From Pontibacter oryzae (GTDB lineage Bacteria; Bacteroidota; Bacteroidia; Cytophagales; Hymenobacteraceae), in NCBI RefSeq assembly GCF_003576375.1, contig NZ_QWGE01000007.1, positions 121,419-185,418 on the forward strand: a DNA stretch of 64,000 bases. Reading direction: 5' to 3'. Shown here one piece after another: positions 35,511-44,506 of this stretch. The position numbers and the translations under genes are program-made. Under the pieces are notes generated by a model that was given only the letters and a program-made list of their open reading frames with translations, ran no database searches and was not told the DNA's origin. Position 1 is the stretch's first letter. The number at the start of each line of letters is the position of its first letter.

Positions 35511-36604
35511 CTGAATTGTTTATACAGTAACACAGATATCCCAAGGAACAGGTAATTTACAAAGTAAACCACATCTAACACAGGCAACAGCAACAAGGAT
35601 ATCCTATCATCGAGTCTGCGGGCGGCCGCCAGATACACCGGGAAGACCGTGAGGTAGCGAACGCCTACAAGCGCTCCTAATATAGCGAAATGGCTATTTA
35701 GAACAAGAAGAATAAAGGAAAGTATGTAAAAAAGTATATTTGATGCTATAAAAGCTCCTATCCTTCGCTTATCCGTCGCTCTATACCGCCCCCCAACCGA
35801 CAAATGTCTACGCTTCTGAATTATCCACTCCCGAAACGTCCTTTTGGGAATGCTTACTGTCTGTGCCTCCTTGTCGATAACAAGACTAACATTACTATTG
35901 TTGGCGGCATCGCGCACAAAAAGATCATCGTCGCCGCCCATTAATTTGATATGCGATGCAAACCCCTTGTTCTTAAAGAAACACGCTTTAGTGTAAGATA
36001 AGTTTCGGCCTACCCCCATATAGGCACGACCTGCGTTTGCTTGAGACAAATACTGGATTCCGGTCAGCAAGGTTTCATACCGGATAAGGTGATTTAAAAA
36101 TCCTTTTAATTGTGCATACGGAGAGTAGCCAAGTACTACTTCGGCACCGTTTGCGTAACCTGCCTGCATCCTGCTAATCCAGTGCTTGCTGTATGGGCGG
36201 CAGTCGGCATCGGTAAAAAGCATATGCTCATACCTGGCCGCGCGTATGCCCAGGGCCAGCGCATATTTTTTGGGGTTAAGGTAATCCGGCGTTTTTTTAA
36301 CCGTTACTACCTTAAAGTTCGGGAACTGGCGCTCCAGCTCGTAAGTATAAAACTCAGTATCGTCTTCGGAGCGATCGTTTACCAGCAGCACCTCAAACTC
36401 GGAGTACTCCTGGTCCAGCAGCTGCGGCAACAGTTCTATCAGGTTATCCATCTCGTCATGGGCCACCACAATCACTGACACGGGCCGCTGCACATCGGGC
36501 GCGGGGTCCTCGTACTTGGATAAGGGCAAAAATCTGAATAGCGAAAAGTATACCTGCACCAGCACGCAAAGCGCCAGTGCCCCGAGGAGCAGAACTGTAA
36601 CCAA
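35501..36604 (-). CDS. Family 2 glycosyltransferase, membrane-bound
   Basis: The 367-residue protein has an N-terminal membrane segment (4-25), a GT-A domain with VIVVAHDEMDN (44-54), the LLVNDRSEDDT nucleotide site and DADC metal motif, and the distal acceptor motif QKRRHLSVGGRYR. Two or three C-terminal membrane helices follow. This layout matches processive or lipid-linked sugar transferases. The substrate is unknown. It is the first gene of a two-gene operon with the sigma factor. Confidence 0.88.
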   Translation of the reverse strand: MVTVLLLGALALCVLVQVYFSLFRFLPLSKYEDPAPDVQRPVSVIVVAHDEMDNLIELLPQLLDQEYSEFEVLLVNDRSEDDTEFYTYELERQFPNFKVVTVKKTPDYLNPKKYALALGIRAARYEHMLFTDADCRPYSKHWISRMQAGYANGAEVVLGYSPYAQLKGFLNHLIRYETLLTGIQYLSQANAGRAYMGVGRNLSYTKACFFKNKGFASHIKLMGGDDDLFVRDAANNSNVSLVIDKEAQTVSIPKRTFREWIIQKRRHLSVGGRYRATDKRRIGAFIASNILFYILSFILLVLNSHFAILGALVGVRYLTVFPVYLAAARRLDDRISLLLLPVLDVVYFVNYLFLGISVLLYKQFRWK

Positions 36605-36685
36605 TTTTAATTAATTGCTTGTTGGATTGTTAAATTGCAAGGCGCCTGCTTTGCCGTCACCGTGGCCAGGGCACATCACCTTCTC

Positions 36686-36742
36686 AAAATTAGGTAAAGT
36701 ATAGCCATTTAGGAAGCAAGTCCTAATTTTAAAGTTGGCTAT
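36686..36742. promoter_or_regulatory. Interlocked inverted repeats upstream of tgt
   Basis: AAAATTAGG (36686-36694) is complementary to CCTAATTTT (36722-36730), and ATAGCCA (36701-36707) is complementary to TGGCTAT (36736-36742). The pairs interlock, as in an H-type pseudoknot. They lie between the divergent glycosyltransferase and tgt genes, 5' of the probable tgt promoter box. Confidence 0.4.
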
Positions 36743-36773
36743 GGTTTGTGCAGGTGGAGTTTGTATCTTTGCC

Positions 36774-36781
36774 GGTTAGTT
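36774..36781 (+). promoter_or_regulatory. -7 box for tgt
   Basis: TATCTTTG is an exact TAnnTTTG match 92 bases before the tgt ATG. A TTTG at 36745-36748 is 25 bases upstream, a little far for a -33 element. Confidence 0.55.
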
Positions 36782-36873
36782 AATTTTTCGGAACTAAAAG
36801 AAATAGAAGCCCTTGGGGCAGGCCGGCATTTGATGTTGTTTTTGCAAGATGATGCGCCGGCAACCATACAACC

Positions 36874-38004
36874 ATGCAATTTAACCTCGTAGCAACAGAC
36901 GCTCAATCCAAAGCGCGCGCCGGTGTGGTGCAAACCGACCACGGAACCATCGAAACGCCTATTTTTATGCCCGTAGGCACGGCAGGCACCGTAAAGGCCG
37001 TGCATCAGCGTGAGCTCAAAGAAGATATCAAAGCCGAGATCATACTTGGCAACACCTACCATTTATACCTGCGCCCCGGCCTCGACGTGCTGGAGAAAGC
37101 CGGCGGACTGCATAAATTCAACGGCTGGGACCGCCCCATACTTACCGATAGCGGCGGCTACCAAGTGTTCTCGCTGGCCGGCACGCGCAAAATCAAGGAG
37201 GAAGGCGTAAAGTTTAAATCGCATATTGATGGTTCTACGCTGAACTTTACCCCGGAAAACGTGATGGACACGCAGCGCACTATCGGCGCCGACATTATCA
37301 TGGCCTTTGACGAGTGCACGCCCTACCCTTGCGACTACGGGTATGCCCGCCAGTCTATGGAGCGCACGCACCGCTGGCTGCAGCGCTGCGTAGACCGCTT
37401 CGACAGCACCGAGCCAAAGTATGGCTATAATCAAACACTGTTCCCGATTGTGCAGGGCAGCACTTATAAAGACTTGCGCATACAATCCGCAGAGACCATT
37501 GCCAGCTTTGGCCGCGAGGGCAACGCTATTGGTGGCTTATCAGTAGGCGAGCCTGCCGAGATGATGTATGAAATGACTGAGGTGGTTTGCGACATACTGC
37601 CCAAGGACAAACCACGTTATCTGATGGGGGTTGGCACGCCTGCTAACATTTTGGAGAACATTGCCTTGGGCGTGGATATGTTTGACTGCGTGCTGCCGAC
37701 GCGCAACGCCCGCAACGGCATGCTGTTTACCACGCAGGGCGTTATCAATATCAGAAATAAAAAGTGGGCCGATGATTTCAGCCCGATAGATGCGGAACTG
37801 GGCGGCTATGTAAGCACCTTTTACAGCAAGGCTTATTTGCGCCACCTCATCCACAGCACCGAGTACCTGGCCGGCCAGATCGCCAGCGTGCACAACCTTA
37901 CATTTTACCTGTGGCTGGTAAAGCAAGCCCGCCAGCATATCCTGAACGGAACTTTCCGCGACTGGAAAGATGTGATGGTAAAGAAACTGATGACAAGACT
38001 GTAG
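36874..38004 (+). CDS. tgt: tRNA-guanine (queuine) transglycosylase
   Basis: This enzyme exchanges guanine-34 for preQ1 in tRNAs with GUN anticodons. The 376 residues have general base D92 in TDSGGYQVFS and nucleophile D271 in DMFDCVLPTRNARNG. The usual zinc motif CxCxxC before YSKAYLRHL is absent: the segment at 302-316 reads FSPIDAELGGYVSTF with no cysteine, although the later histidine H340 remains. The enzyme may lack structural zinc. It is followed by a tandem-word spacer and lptG. Confidence 0.94.
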   Translation: MQFNLVATDAQSKARAGVVQTDHGTIETPIFMPVGTAGTVKAVHQRELKEDIKAEIILGNTYHLYLRPGLDVLEKAGGLHKFNGWDRPILTDSGGYQVFSLAGTRKIKEEGVKFKSHIDGSTLNFTPENVMDTQRTIGADIIMAFDECTPYPCDYGYARQSMERTHRWLQRCVDRFDSTEPKYGYNQTLFPIVQGSTYKDLRIQSAETIASFGREGNAIGGLSVGEPAEMMYEMTEVVCDILPKDKPRYLMGVGTPANILENIALGVDMFDCVLPTRNARNGMLFTTQGVINIRNKKWADDFSPIDAELGGYVSTFYSKAYLRHLIHSTEYLAGQIASVHNLTFYLWLVKQARQHILNGTFRDWKDVMVKKLMTRL

Positions 38005-38090
38005 AGTTAGAAAGTTAGAGCGTTAGAAAGTTAAAAAGTTGTTCTTTCTGGCTCGCTCACTTTCTAACTTTTTAACCTTCTAACTTTATA
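38005..38090. repeat. Self-complementary 8-base tandem words between tgt and lptG
   Basis: Left half octamers AGTTAGAA, AGTTAGAG, CGTTAGAA, AGTTAAAA. Right half octamers TTTCTAAC, TTTTTAAC, CTTCTAAC, TTTATAAC. GTTAGAAAGTTAAAAAGTT (38022-38040) pairs with 38066-38084 over 19 positions with a single mismatch. Confidence 0.65.
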
Positions 38091-38097
38091 ACTCAAG

Positions 38098-39174
38098 TTG
38101 AAGCTCCTCGATAAGTATATATTAAAGAAGTTCCTGACGACGTATGTATTTACGGTACTGATCCTGGTGGCCGTTATTCTAGTGATTGACTTCACGGAGA
38201 AGAACGATGACTTCATCAAGACTAACCCAAGCATTACGGAGATCATCTTCGACTATTACCTCAACCTGATTCCGTTCTGGGCCAACATGCTGAGCCCGAT
38301 CACCGTGTTTATCGCCACGGTGTTTGTGACGGCCAAGCTTGCCTCGCATACTGAGATCATTGCCGTGCTGAGCAGTGGCGTGAGCTTCCGGCGGTTTCTG
38401 GTGCCATACATTATGGGGGCCTCTTTGATCGGGGCAACTATTTTTGTGCTGATCGGTTGGGTGATCCCGAACGCTAACAAAAAGAGCGTGGCCTTCCAAG
38501 TAAAGTACATTAAGAGCCCTTTTACCTACGACAGCCGTAACATACACATCAAAATAGGCCCTGAAACCTATGTGTACATGGAGAGCTACAACAACACGGC
38601 GCACGTAGGCTACAACTTTGCCCTGGAAACCATAGACAGTACCAAGCTCACCCGCAAGCTAAGCACCAACAGCATTACCTGGAACGCCGAGAAAGAGAAA
38701 TGGCACATCGACAGGTATACCCTGCGCACATTCGATGGCGAAAACGAAACCATCTATAAAGGCGAGAACCTGGATACCACGCTGAACCTGCGGCCCAAAG
38801 ACTTCGAGAGCACCTACAAGTTGGAGCAAACCCTTACCCTCACGCAACTCAACGATTTTATAAATGAGAAAATCAACCGGGGCGCCGACGATATTGAGAT
38901 ATACCTTATCGAGAAGTATGAGCGCTTCAGCTACCCGTTTGCCATTGTTATACTTACCGTTATCGGCGTGATAGTGAGTGCTCGAAAGGCGCGTGGCGGT
39001 GTGGGTTTCCAGATTGCGCTCGGCTTCTTCCTGGCATTCATCTTCATTATTTTCGTGATTACCAGCCGCAGTTTAGCACAGGTTGGCGATATTGCACCCC
39101 AAATTGCCGCCTGGATCCCGACAATCGTATTTACAGGTATAGGCTTTTTGTTGTACCGTTACGTTCCGCGCTAA
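38098..39174 (+). CDS. lptG: LptF/LptG family lipopolysaccharide export permease
   Basis: This inner-membrane permease of the LPS transport machine has 358 residues with N-terminal helices (about 12-32, 55-82, 97-120), a periplasmic beta-jellyroll domain (about 125-265) and three C-terminal helices. The start is TTG: the frame begins with the family-typical N-terminus (M)KLLDKYILKKFL and no ATG lies near. LptG as opposed to LptF is inferred. The downstream DMT gene begins directly after its stop, so they are coupled. Confidence 0.88.
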   Translation: MKLLDKYILKKFLTTYVFTVLILVAVILVIDFTEKNDDFIKTNPSITEIIFDYYLNLIPFWANMLSPITVFIATVFVTAKLASHTEIIAVLSSGVSFRRFLVPYIMGASLIGATIFVLIGWVIPNANKKSVAFQVKYIKSPFTYDSRNIHIKIGPETYVYMESYNNTAHVGYNFALETIDSTKLTRKLSTNSITWNAEKEKWHIDRYTLRTFDGENETIYKGENLDTTLNLRPKDFESTYKLEQTLTLTQLNDFINEKINRGADDIEIYLIEKYERFSYPFAIVILTVIGVIVSARKARGGVGFQIALGFFLAFIFIIFVITSRSLAQVGDIAPQIAAWIPTIVFTGIGFLLYRYVPR

Positions 39175-40116
39175 ATGCCACGTCTTAAAGATTTTGTAGA
39201 GCTCCACTTCATCATTTTTCTGTGGGGCTTTACCGCCATTCTAGGCAAACTTATTTCGATACCGGCAGTAGAGCTGGTTACGTTGCGTACGCTTATTGCT
39301 GCCCTTGCCCTAGGCGCAGTAGTTTACAAGCGCGGTACTCCCTTTTGGATGGGCCGCAGCATGGCGCTTAAAATGCTGGCGGTGGGCTTCGTGATTGCCG
39401 GGCACTGGATTTTGTTTTTTGCAGCCGCGCGCGTTTCTTCGGTATCTATCTGTTTGGTTGGCTTGGCTACCTGCAGCCTCTGGACTGCCTTTCTGGATCC
39501 TCTCTTCAACAAAGGGAAAGTAAAGCCGCACGAGATATTTCTGGCCATGCTGGTTATCATGGGCCTATACATCATCTTCCAGCACGAAACCAGTTTCGAC
39601 AGTGTGCTAGGGATAAGTATGGCGATAGGGGCGGCATTGCTTGGTTCTATTTTCACGATCATCAATGCCAACTTTGTAAAGAAGGTCCCATCCACCACGA
39701 TTACCGTTTACGAGATGGCCGGTGCCTGCCTGGGCACGCTTATTTTCTTCCCGGTGTATACGTCATACTTTGCCACGGGCGGCACATTAAACTTCAGCCT
39801 CAGCACCATGGATTGGGTATACCTGCTCATACTTTCGCTGGCTTGCACGGTGTACGCTTACACGGCTTCTGTGCGCCTGATGCAGCGCATATCCGCCTAT
39901 ACCGTGAACCTGACCGTGAATCTGGAGCCGCTTTATGGCATTATCCTAGCCTGGATCATTTTTAACGAAGATGAGCAGATGTCGTCCGGGTTTTATGTGG
40001 GGGCCGCGGTTATCCTGCTGAGCGTGTTTATTTACCCGGTGCTGGATGCTTTTGACAGGCGCCGGAAAAGGCTAAAGCAGCCCTTTCCAGATAGCGTAGT
40101 GGTCCGGGAAGACTAG
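39175..40116 (+). CDS. EamA/DMT superfamily transporter
   Basis: The 313-residue protein has about ten hydrophobic helices in two EamA repeats. The first starts LHFIIFLWGFTAILGKLI (10-27), and the second ends with LEPLYGIILAWIIFNE. Such proteins export metabolites. The substrate is unknown. Its ATG immediately follows the lptG stop. Its last 45 bases overlap the end of ispE on the other strand. Confidence 0.88.
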   Translation: MPRLKDFVELHFIIFLWGFTAILGKLISIPAVELVTLRTLIAALALGAVVYKRGTPFWMGRSMALKMLAVGFVIAGHWILFFAAARVSSVSICLVGLATCSLWTAFLDPLFNKGKVKPHEIFLAMLVIMGLYIIFQHETSFDSVLGISMAIGAALLGSIFTIINANFVKKVPSTTITVYEMAGACLGTLIFFPVYTSYFATGGTLNFSLSTMDWVYLLILSLACTVYAYTASVRLMQRISAYTVNLTVNLEPLYGIILAWIIFNEDEQMSSGFYVGAAVILLSVFIYPVLDAFDRRRKRLKQPFPDSVVVRED

Positions 40117-40881
40117 GTTATCGGGAGCTTCGCCGGCAAACAGCCCGTATACCGCCGAGCCTGAGCCCGTCATGGAGGCGTAGGCTGCGCCGGCCTCGTA
40201 CAACTTTTCCTTCACCTGCGGCAACTCCGGATATTTCGGAAAAAGCGCCTCTTCAAAATCATTTTTTAGTACATCGCGCCATACCTTTATCTCCTGCTTT
40301 AGCAGCATGTGCATGTCGCAGTTAGGCATCTCAGGTTTTATACTTCCATAGGCTTCGGCAGTGGTGATATGGATGCCCGGGTACACGATGACACAAGAAT
40401 AGCCGCTTAGGTTAAGGTTAACGGGTGTAAACACATCGCCGCGCTCTGTAGCTATAACTGGCTGGTTGCGCACGAAAAAAGCGCAGTCGGAGCCCAACTG
40501 GCGGGCGTAATTCTCCAGCGCATCATTGCTTAGGTTCAACTCAAACAGCTTATTGAGCATCCGTAGCGTAAAGGCCGCATCGGCAGAGCCTCCACCCAGC
40601 CCCGCTCCCATCGGGATAACCTTGTGCAGATGCAGGTGCACAGGCGGTAGTTGGTAGTCTTGCTTCAGCAGTTTATAAGCTTTCAAACATAGGTTCGTTT
40701 CAGGTTTGCCCGGCACGGGCAGTCCGGTTATGTCGAACTGCTCTTTCTCCGCAGGCAAAATCTCCAGGGCATCGCACCAGCGCACCGGGTAAAAGCACGA
40801 CTGAAGGTTATGGAAGCCATCGGGGCGTTTCTCGGTAATGTACAGGCCCAGGTTAATCTTTGCGTTAGGGAAATCGAGCAT
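40072..40881 (-). CDS. ispE: 4-diphosphocytidyl-2-C-methyl-D-erythritol kinase
   Basis: This GHMP kinase of the MEP isoprenoid pathway phosphorylates CDP-ME. The N-terminus MLDFPNAKINLGLYI is typical, and the ATP-binding motif PMGAGLGGGSADAA lies near residue 95. MTGSGSAVYGLF appears near the end. The ATG at 40881 is chosen over one ten codons upstream because family similarity starts there. The 3' end overlaps the DMT transporter gene antisense by 45 bp. Confidence 0.92.
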   Translation of the reverse strand: MLDFPNAKINLGLYITEKRPDGFHNLQSCFYPVRWCDALEILPAEKEQFDITGLPVPGKPETNLCLKAYKLLKQDYQLPPVHLHLHKVIPMGAGLGGGSADAAFTLRMLNKLFELNLSNDALENYARQLGSDCAFFVRNQPVIATERGDVFTPVNLNLSGYSCVIVYPGIHITTAEAYGSIKPEMPNCDMHMLLKQEIKVWRDVLKNDFEEALFPKYPELPQVKEKLYEAGAAYASMTGSGSAVYGLFAGEAPDNLVFPDHYAIWKGLL

Positions 40882-41125
40882 TGTCTGAAAGGTGCTGTTT
40901 AGAGGCTGCAATCTATAAAAATGCGCCGAAAAGATTTCTCCTGGCGCGCCGCTTTCTAAAAATCTACGGCAATAAGTTGGAGTAGTATCACCTAAACTTG
41001 TAAATTAAAGCATAGCACTGCAATACTCCCGCATAGGAAAGGCAGCTAAATAAACGTGCGTAGCGTAGTAACAGCATTGGCAACTCAGGCTACTTTACCG
41101 GCAAACCAGCTTAAATACTAAGATT

Positions 41126-42256
41126 ATGATGTATAGGCCAGGCCGTATTCCGCTTTCAGCACCGCACATGGGCGGGCATGAGAAAAACTATGTCCAGAAA
41201 GCACTCGAGGATAATTGGGTAACCACCGCAGGCCCTAACCTGCCCGGCTTTGAGCACGACATTTGCCAGCACACCAACGCGCGCCATGCCGTGGCACTAA
41301 ACTCCGGCACTGCCGCCCTGCATTTGGCGCTGCGGGTGTTGGGCGTAAAACCCGGCGACGAAGTGCTCTGCTCCACCTTTACCTACGTAGCCACTGCCAA
41401 CCCTATTTTATACCTGGGCGCCACGCCTGTTTTTGTAGAGAGCGAGCCTGACACGTGGAACATGTGCCCAGATACGCTGCACAAAGCCATTGCCAACCGC
41501 CTGAAACTTGGCAAGCGCCCGGCCGCCATCGTGCTGGTGCATCTCTACGGGATGCCTGCCAAAATGAAGGAGCTGATGGCCGTGGCCCATGAGTTTGGGA
41601 TACCCGTCGTGGAGGATGCGGCAGAGGCTTTGGGCTCACGGTACAGCGGGCACCAGGTAGGTACCTTTGGGCGCCTGGGCGTGTTCTCATTTAACGGCAA
41701 CAAGATAATTACCACATCTGGCGGAGGTGCCATTATTACCGAAGATGCGCAGCTAGCTGAGCATGCCGCATTTCTGGCAACGCAAGCCACAGAGCCTGCC
41801 CCTTACGAGCAGCACTCGCAGATGGGCTATAACTACCGCATGAGCAACGTAAGTGCCGGCATTGGCCGCGGACAAATGGAGGTGCTGGAGAAACGCATCA
41901 AGCAGCACCGCGAAATTTATACGTTTTACAAAAACCAGCTGGGCCACATTGAGGAACTTGAGTTTGTAGCTGAGCCGAAAGCCTGCTTTGCTAACCGCTG
42001 GCTTACAACTGTGCTTTTGCCGGAGCCACACACACCCGAAAGTATACGCCTGGCCCTGGAAGAGGAAAACATAGAAACGCGCCACCTCTGGAAACCGATG
42101 CACCTGCAACCGCTGTTCCAGCATCACCCTTACGAAGGCAACAACCTAAGCGGAAAACTATTTGAGCGTGGGCTCTGCCTCCCCAGCAGCAGCAGCCTCA
42201 CCGACGAAGACCTAGACAAAGTAGCAAAGCACCTCAAACGCCTGCTGGAAGTATAG
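41126..42256 (+). CDS. DegT/DnrJ/EryC1/StrS aminotransferase
   Basis: This 376-residue PLP enzyme resembles sugar aminotransferases. The PLP lysine K193 is in FSFNGNKIITTSGGG. The EDAAEALGS motif (163-171) and early LNSGTAALHLAL (58-69) fit the family, which aminates keto-sugars for polysaccharides or antibiotics. It is an orphan here, with no sugar-nucleotide genes adjacent. Two consecutive ATG codons make the start uncertain by one residue. Confidence 0.88.
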   Translation: MMYRPGRIPLSAPHMGGHEKNYVQKALEDNWVTTAGPNLPGFEHDICQHTNARHAVALNSGTAALHLALRVLGVKPGDEVLCSTFTYVATANPILYLGATPVFVESEPDTWNMCPDTLHKAIANRLKLGKRPAAIVLVHLYGMPAKMKELMAVAHEFGIPVVEDAAEALGSRYSGHQVGTFGRLGVFSFNGNKIITTSGGGAIITEDAQLAEHAAFLATQATEPAPYEQHSQMGYNYRMSNVSAGIGRGQMEVLEKRIKQHREIYTFYKNQLGHIEELEFVAEPKACFANRWLTTVLLPEPHTPESIRLALEEENIETRHLWKPMHLQPLFQHHPYEGNNLSGKLFERGLCLPSSSSLTDEDLDKVAKHLKRLLEV

Positions 42257-42475
42257 CGAAGGCCTCTTTTACATTTTCCCCAACCGTTCTAGCCAGCACC
42301 TAAGTATAAAACCAATCGCTAATCTCTCGTAGTTTTCAACTCGTGGCCTAGCATGCCAGCAAGCTTCCAGTTTGCGATCATCATCAGAAATCAATACTTA
42401 TACTTTCTCAGCCTGAAGCTTGTCTACTTACAGGCCACAAGAAAGTATGGCAGGGCGTGTAAGTATAGCTGCAAC

Positions 42476-43606
42476 CTAAACCGCAGCCAGAGCCGTTTCC
42501 AGTTCAGCGATAATTTCTTCGGGTTCCTCTATGCCAGTAGAGAAGCGGATAACGCCTGCTGTAATACCCATTTTCTGTTGTTGTTCCGGTGTAAGGGCGC
42601 GGTGCGAGGTGCCCAGCGGGTAAGAGATAGACGTATTCACACCAGCCAGCGATGGCGCGAAAGGTATACTTGGCAGCGCCTGCATAAAGCGGTTTACGGC
42701 TTCCGCATTGTCTTTGATCCGGAAGCTGAGCATACCGCCAAACAGCCCCTGCCCCTGTGCTTTAGCCAGCATGTGCTGCGGATGCTCCTCCAGCCCCGGG
42801 TACCATACTTGCTCCACAGCAGGGTGCTGCTGCAGGAAGCGGGCAACAGCCAGCGCATTATTGCTATGCTGCTTCATGCGAAGGCGCAAGGTTTTCAGGC
42901 CACGGGCGGCCAGCCAGCCTTCAAAAGGGCTAAGGTTTAGGCCGTATACCATCATAACGCGCTGCACCCGCTGCAGGTCTTCGGCTGCTTTGCACACTAC
43001 CACGCCCGCCGTTACATCGCTGTGCCCCGACAGGTATTTTGTTACACTATGAATAACCAAGTCTGCGCCCAGGTGAAGCGGTTTGGTAAGTATAGGTGTG
43101 GCAAACGTATTATCGATGACCAGTTTTATACCTTGCCGCTGTGTTTCCTGGGCTACTTTGGCAATATCCAGTACCTGCAGCAGCGGGTTGCTCATGGTTT
43201 CGGCCAGCAAAAGGCGTGTGGTTGGCTGCACGTAGGCACTCAGGGTATACATATCTGCCGGAGGCACGAAACTCACATCAATGCCAATGCGCGTCAGCTC
43301 CTGCGAAAGCAAGGTAGACGAGCCGCCATAGATCTCCTCCGCACACAGCACATGGTCGCCGGCCTTGCAAACCGCCAGCACCGCCGCCAGTATCGCCGAC
43401 ATACCCGAAGACGTTACCACCGCTCCCGCGCCCTGCTCCAGTTTATTAACCTCCTGCGCCAGCTCATCGGTATTCGGGTTGCCGTAGCGCGTGTACATAT
43501 AGCTTTGGCCTGGCTGTTCAAAGTATAACTCCAGGGCATTCAGGTCTTCAAAGGCAAACACTGAGGTCTGGTAAATCGGTGTAGTTTTCGGGTGGATGTT
43601 TGGCAT
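42476..43606 (-). CDS. Cys/Met-metabolism PLP enzyme (cystathionine gamma-synthase/lyase type)
   Basis: This 376-residue trans-sulfuration enzyme has YTRYGNPNTDELA (38-50), SSGMSAILA, DNTFATP (165-171) and the PLP lysine K190 in HSVTKYLSGHSDV. The family includes cystathionine gamma-synthase, beta- and gamma-lyases and methionine gamma-lyase. Sequence by eye does not pick one. It appears monocistronic, upstream of an AT-rich island on the other strand. Confidence 0.88.
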   Translation of the reverse strand: MPNIHPKTTPIYQTSVFAFEDLNALELYFEQPGQSYMYTRYGNPNTDELAQEVNKLEQGAGAVVTSSGMSAILAAVLAVCKAGDHVLCAEEIYGGSSTLLSQELTRIGIDVSFVPPADMYTLSAYVQPTTRLLLAETMSNPLLQVLDIAKVAQETQRQGIKLVIDNTFATPILTKPLHLGADLVIHSVTKYLSGHSDVTAGVVVCKAAEDLQRVQRVMMVYGLNLSPFEGWLAARGLKTLRLRMKQHSNNALAVARFLQQHPAVEQVWYPGLEEHPQHMLAKAQGQGLFGGMLSFRIKDNAEAVNRFMQALPSIPFAPSLAGVNTSISYPLGTSHRALTPEQQQKMGITAGVIRFSTGIEEPEEIIAELETALAAV

Positions 43607-43773
43607 GGTAAGGAGGGTATTAGTATGGCTAAAAGTAAGCAGGAATTGTTATATTGTAAAGGAGTAGGGAAAGTGGTACTCTTATTTTATTACTTTACTA
43701 ACTCTGCACATAGTGCAGATAAGGCGAATAATTTTCCGTCTAGCCGCAAGTTAGCGGTAATAATAAAAACAGA

Positions 43774-44496
43774 ATGAAGCAGCTTTTACTCATAACTCTC
43801 TCGCTTTTTACTTTTTGCATTTGTAGTGCTCAAAGTGTAAGTGATGGCGCTAATAATGCGATCTCAAAGGCGGACAGACAAAAGCTTGAAGAACAGCTCA
43901 GGACTATCAACATTGTTCTTGAAAAATATCCTGAAGAGAAAAGAGCTTTGTTATTAAGAAGTCAGATAAAGTATAAACTGAAAGATTATCAAGGTGTAAT
44001 AGATGATTGTCAGAAGATGATTGTAGTGTCTTTTGATCCTACATCACAAGTTGATTATGAAGCAATCTGGAATATTGGTGTCGCATACAATAGTATGGGC
44101 AATTTTGAAAAAGCGAGAAAATACTTTAACCAAGGAAAAGGATTAAGACCTGCAGACATTCGCCTATTTGAAAATATAGGATATGGGTATCTTCAGGAGA
44201 GTAAGCTGGATTCAGCTATAATGGAGTTTGAGAGTATGGCACAAATAAACCCTAAATCTGAAAAAGCATTTTATGGCATTGGAAGAGCCAATCTTGAAAA
44301 AGGAAAATTCAAGAAAGCAATAGAAGCTTTTGATAAAGCCATTGAGTTAAAATCAGATTATGCTCTTGCCTATCAAAATAGGGGAGCCGCTAAAGTGGAG
44401 TTGCAAGACATGGATGGAGCTTGTAAAGATTGGCAAAAGAGCCTTGAGCTTGGTGTAACTCAGATTAAGGCTTTTATGAAACAGTACTGTAAATAA
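43774..44496 (+). CDS. Exported tetratricopeptide-repeat protein, AT-rich
   Basis: This 240-residue protein has a signal peptide (MKQLLLITLSLFTFCICSAQ) and about five TPR units, for example EAIWNIGVAYNSMGNFEKAR, EKAFYGIGRANLEKGKFKKA and ALAYQNRGAAKVELQDMDGA. TPRs mediate protein contacts. The role is unknown. The gene is clearly AT-rich and is followed 10 bases after its stop by CGCTAACAAA, as is the next gene, suggesting foreign origin. Confidence 0.8.
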   Translation: MKQLLLITLSLFTFCICSAQSVSDGANNAISKADRQKLEEQLRTINIVLEKYPEEKRALLLRSQIKYKLKDYQGVIDDCQKMIVVSFDPTSQVDYEAIWNIGVAYNSMGNFEKARKYFNQGKGLRPADIRLFENIGYGYLQESKLDSAIMEFESMAQINPKSEKAFYGIGRANLEKGKFKKAIEAFDKAIELKSDYALAYQNRGAAKVELQDMDGACKDWQKSLELGVTQIKAFMKQYCK

Positions 44497-44506
44497 GAAC
44501 TCCTTC

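Noticed and set aside
36686..36742. PreQ1 riboswitch upstream of tgt
   Set aside because: The pairing is pseudoknot-like, but the A-rich tail and conserved loop bases of known preQ1 classes are missing and a promoter box lies downstream. Kept only as an unexplained structure.
36739..37062. 107-codon minus-strand frame over the tgt start
   Set aside because: Overlaps the well-supported tgt gene. The translation is low in family-like features.
43592..43777. 61-codon frame before the TPR gene
   Set aside because: Overlaps the start region of the PLP-enzyme gene on the other strand, has no signal, domain or promoter, and looks like chance.
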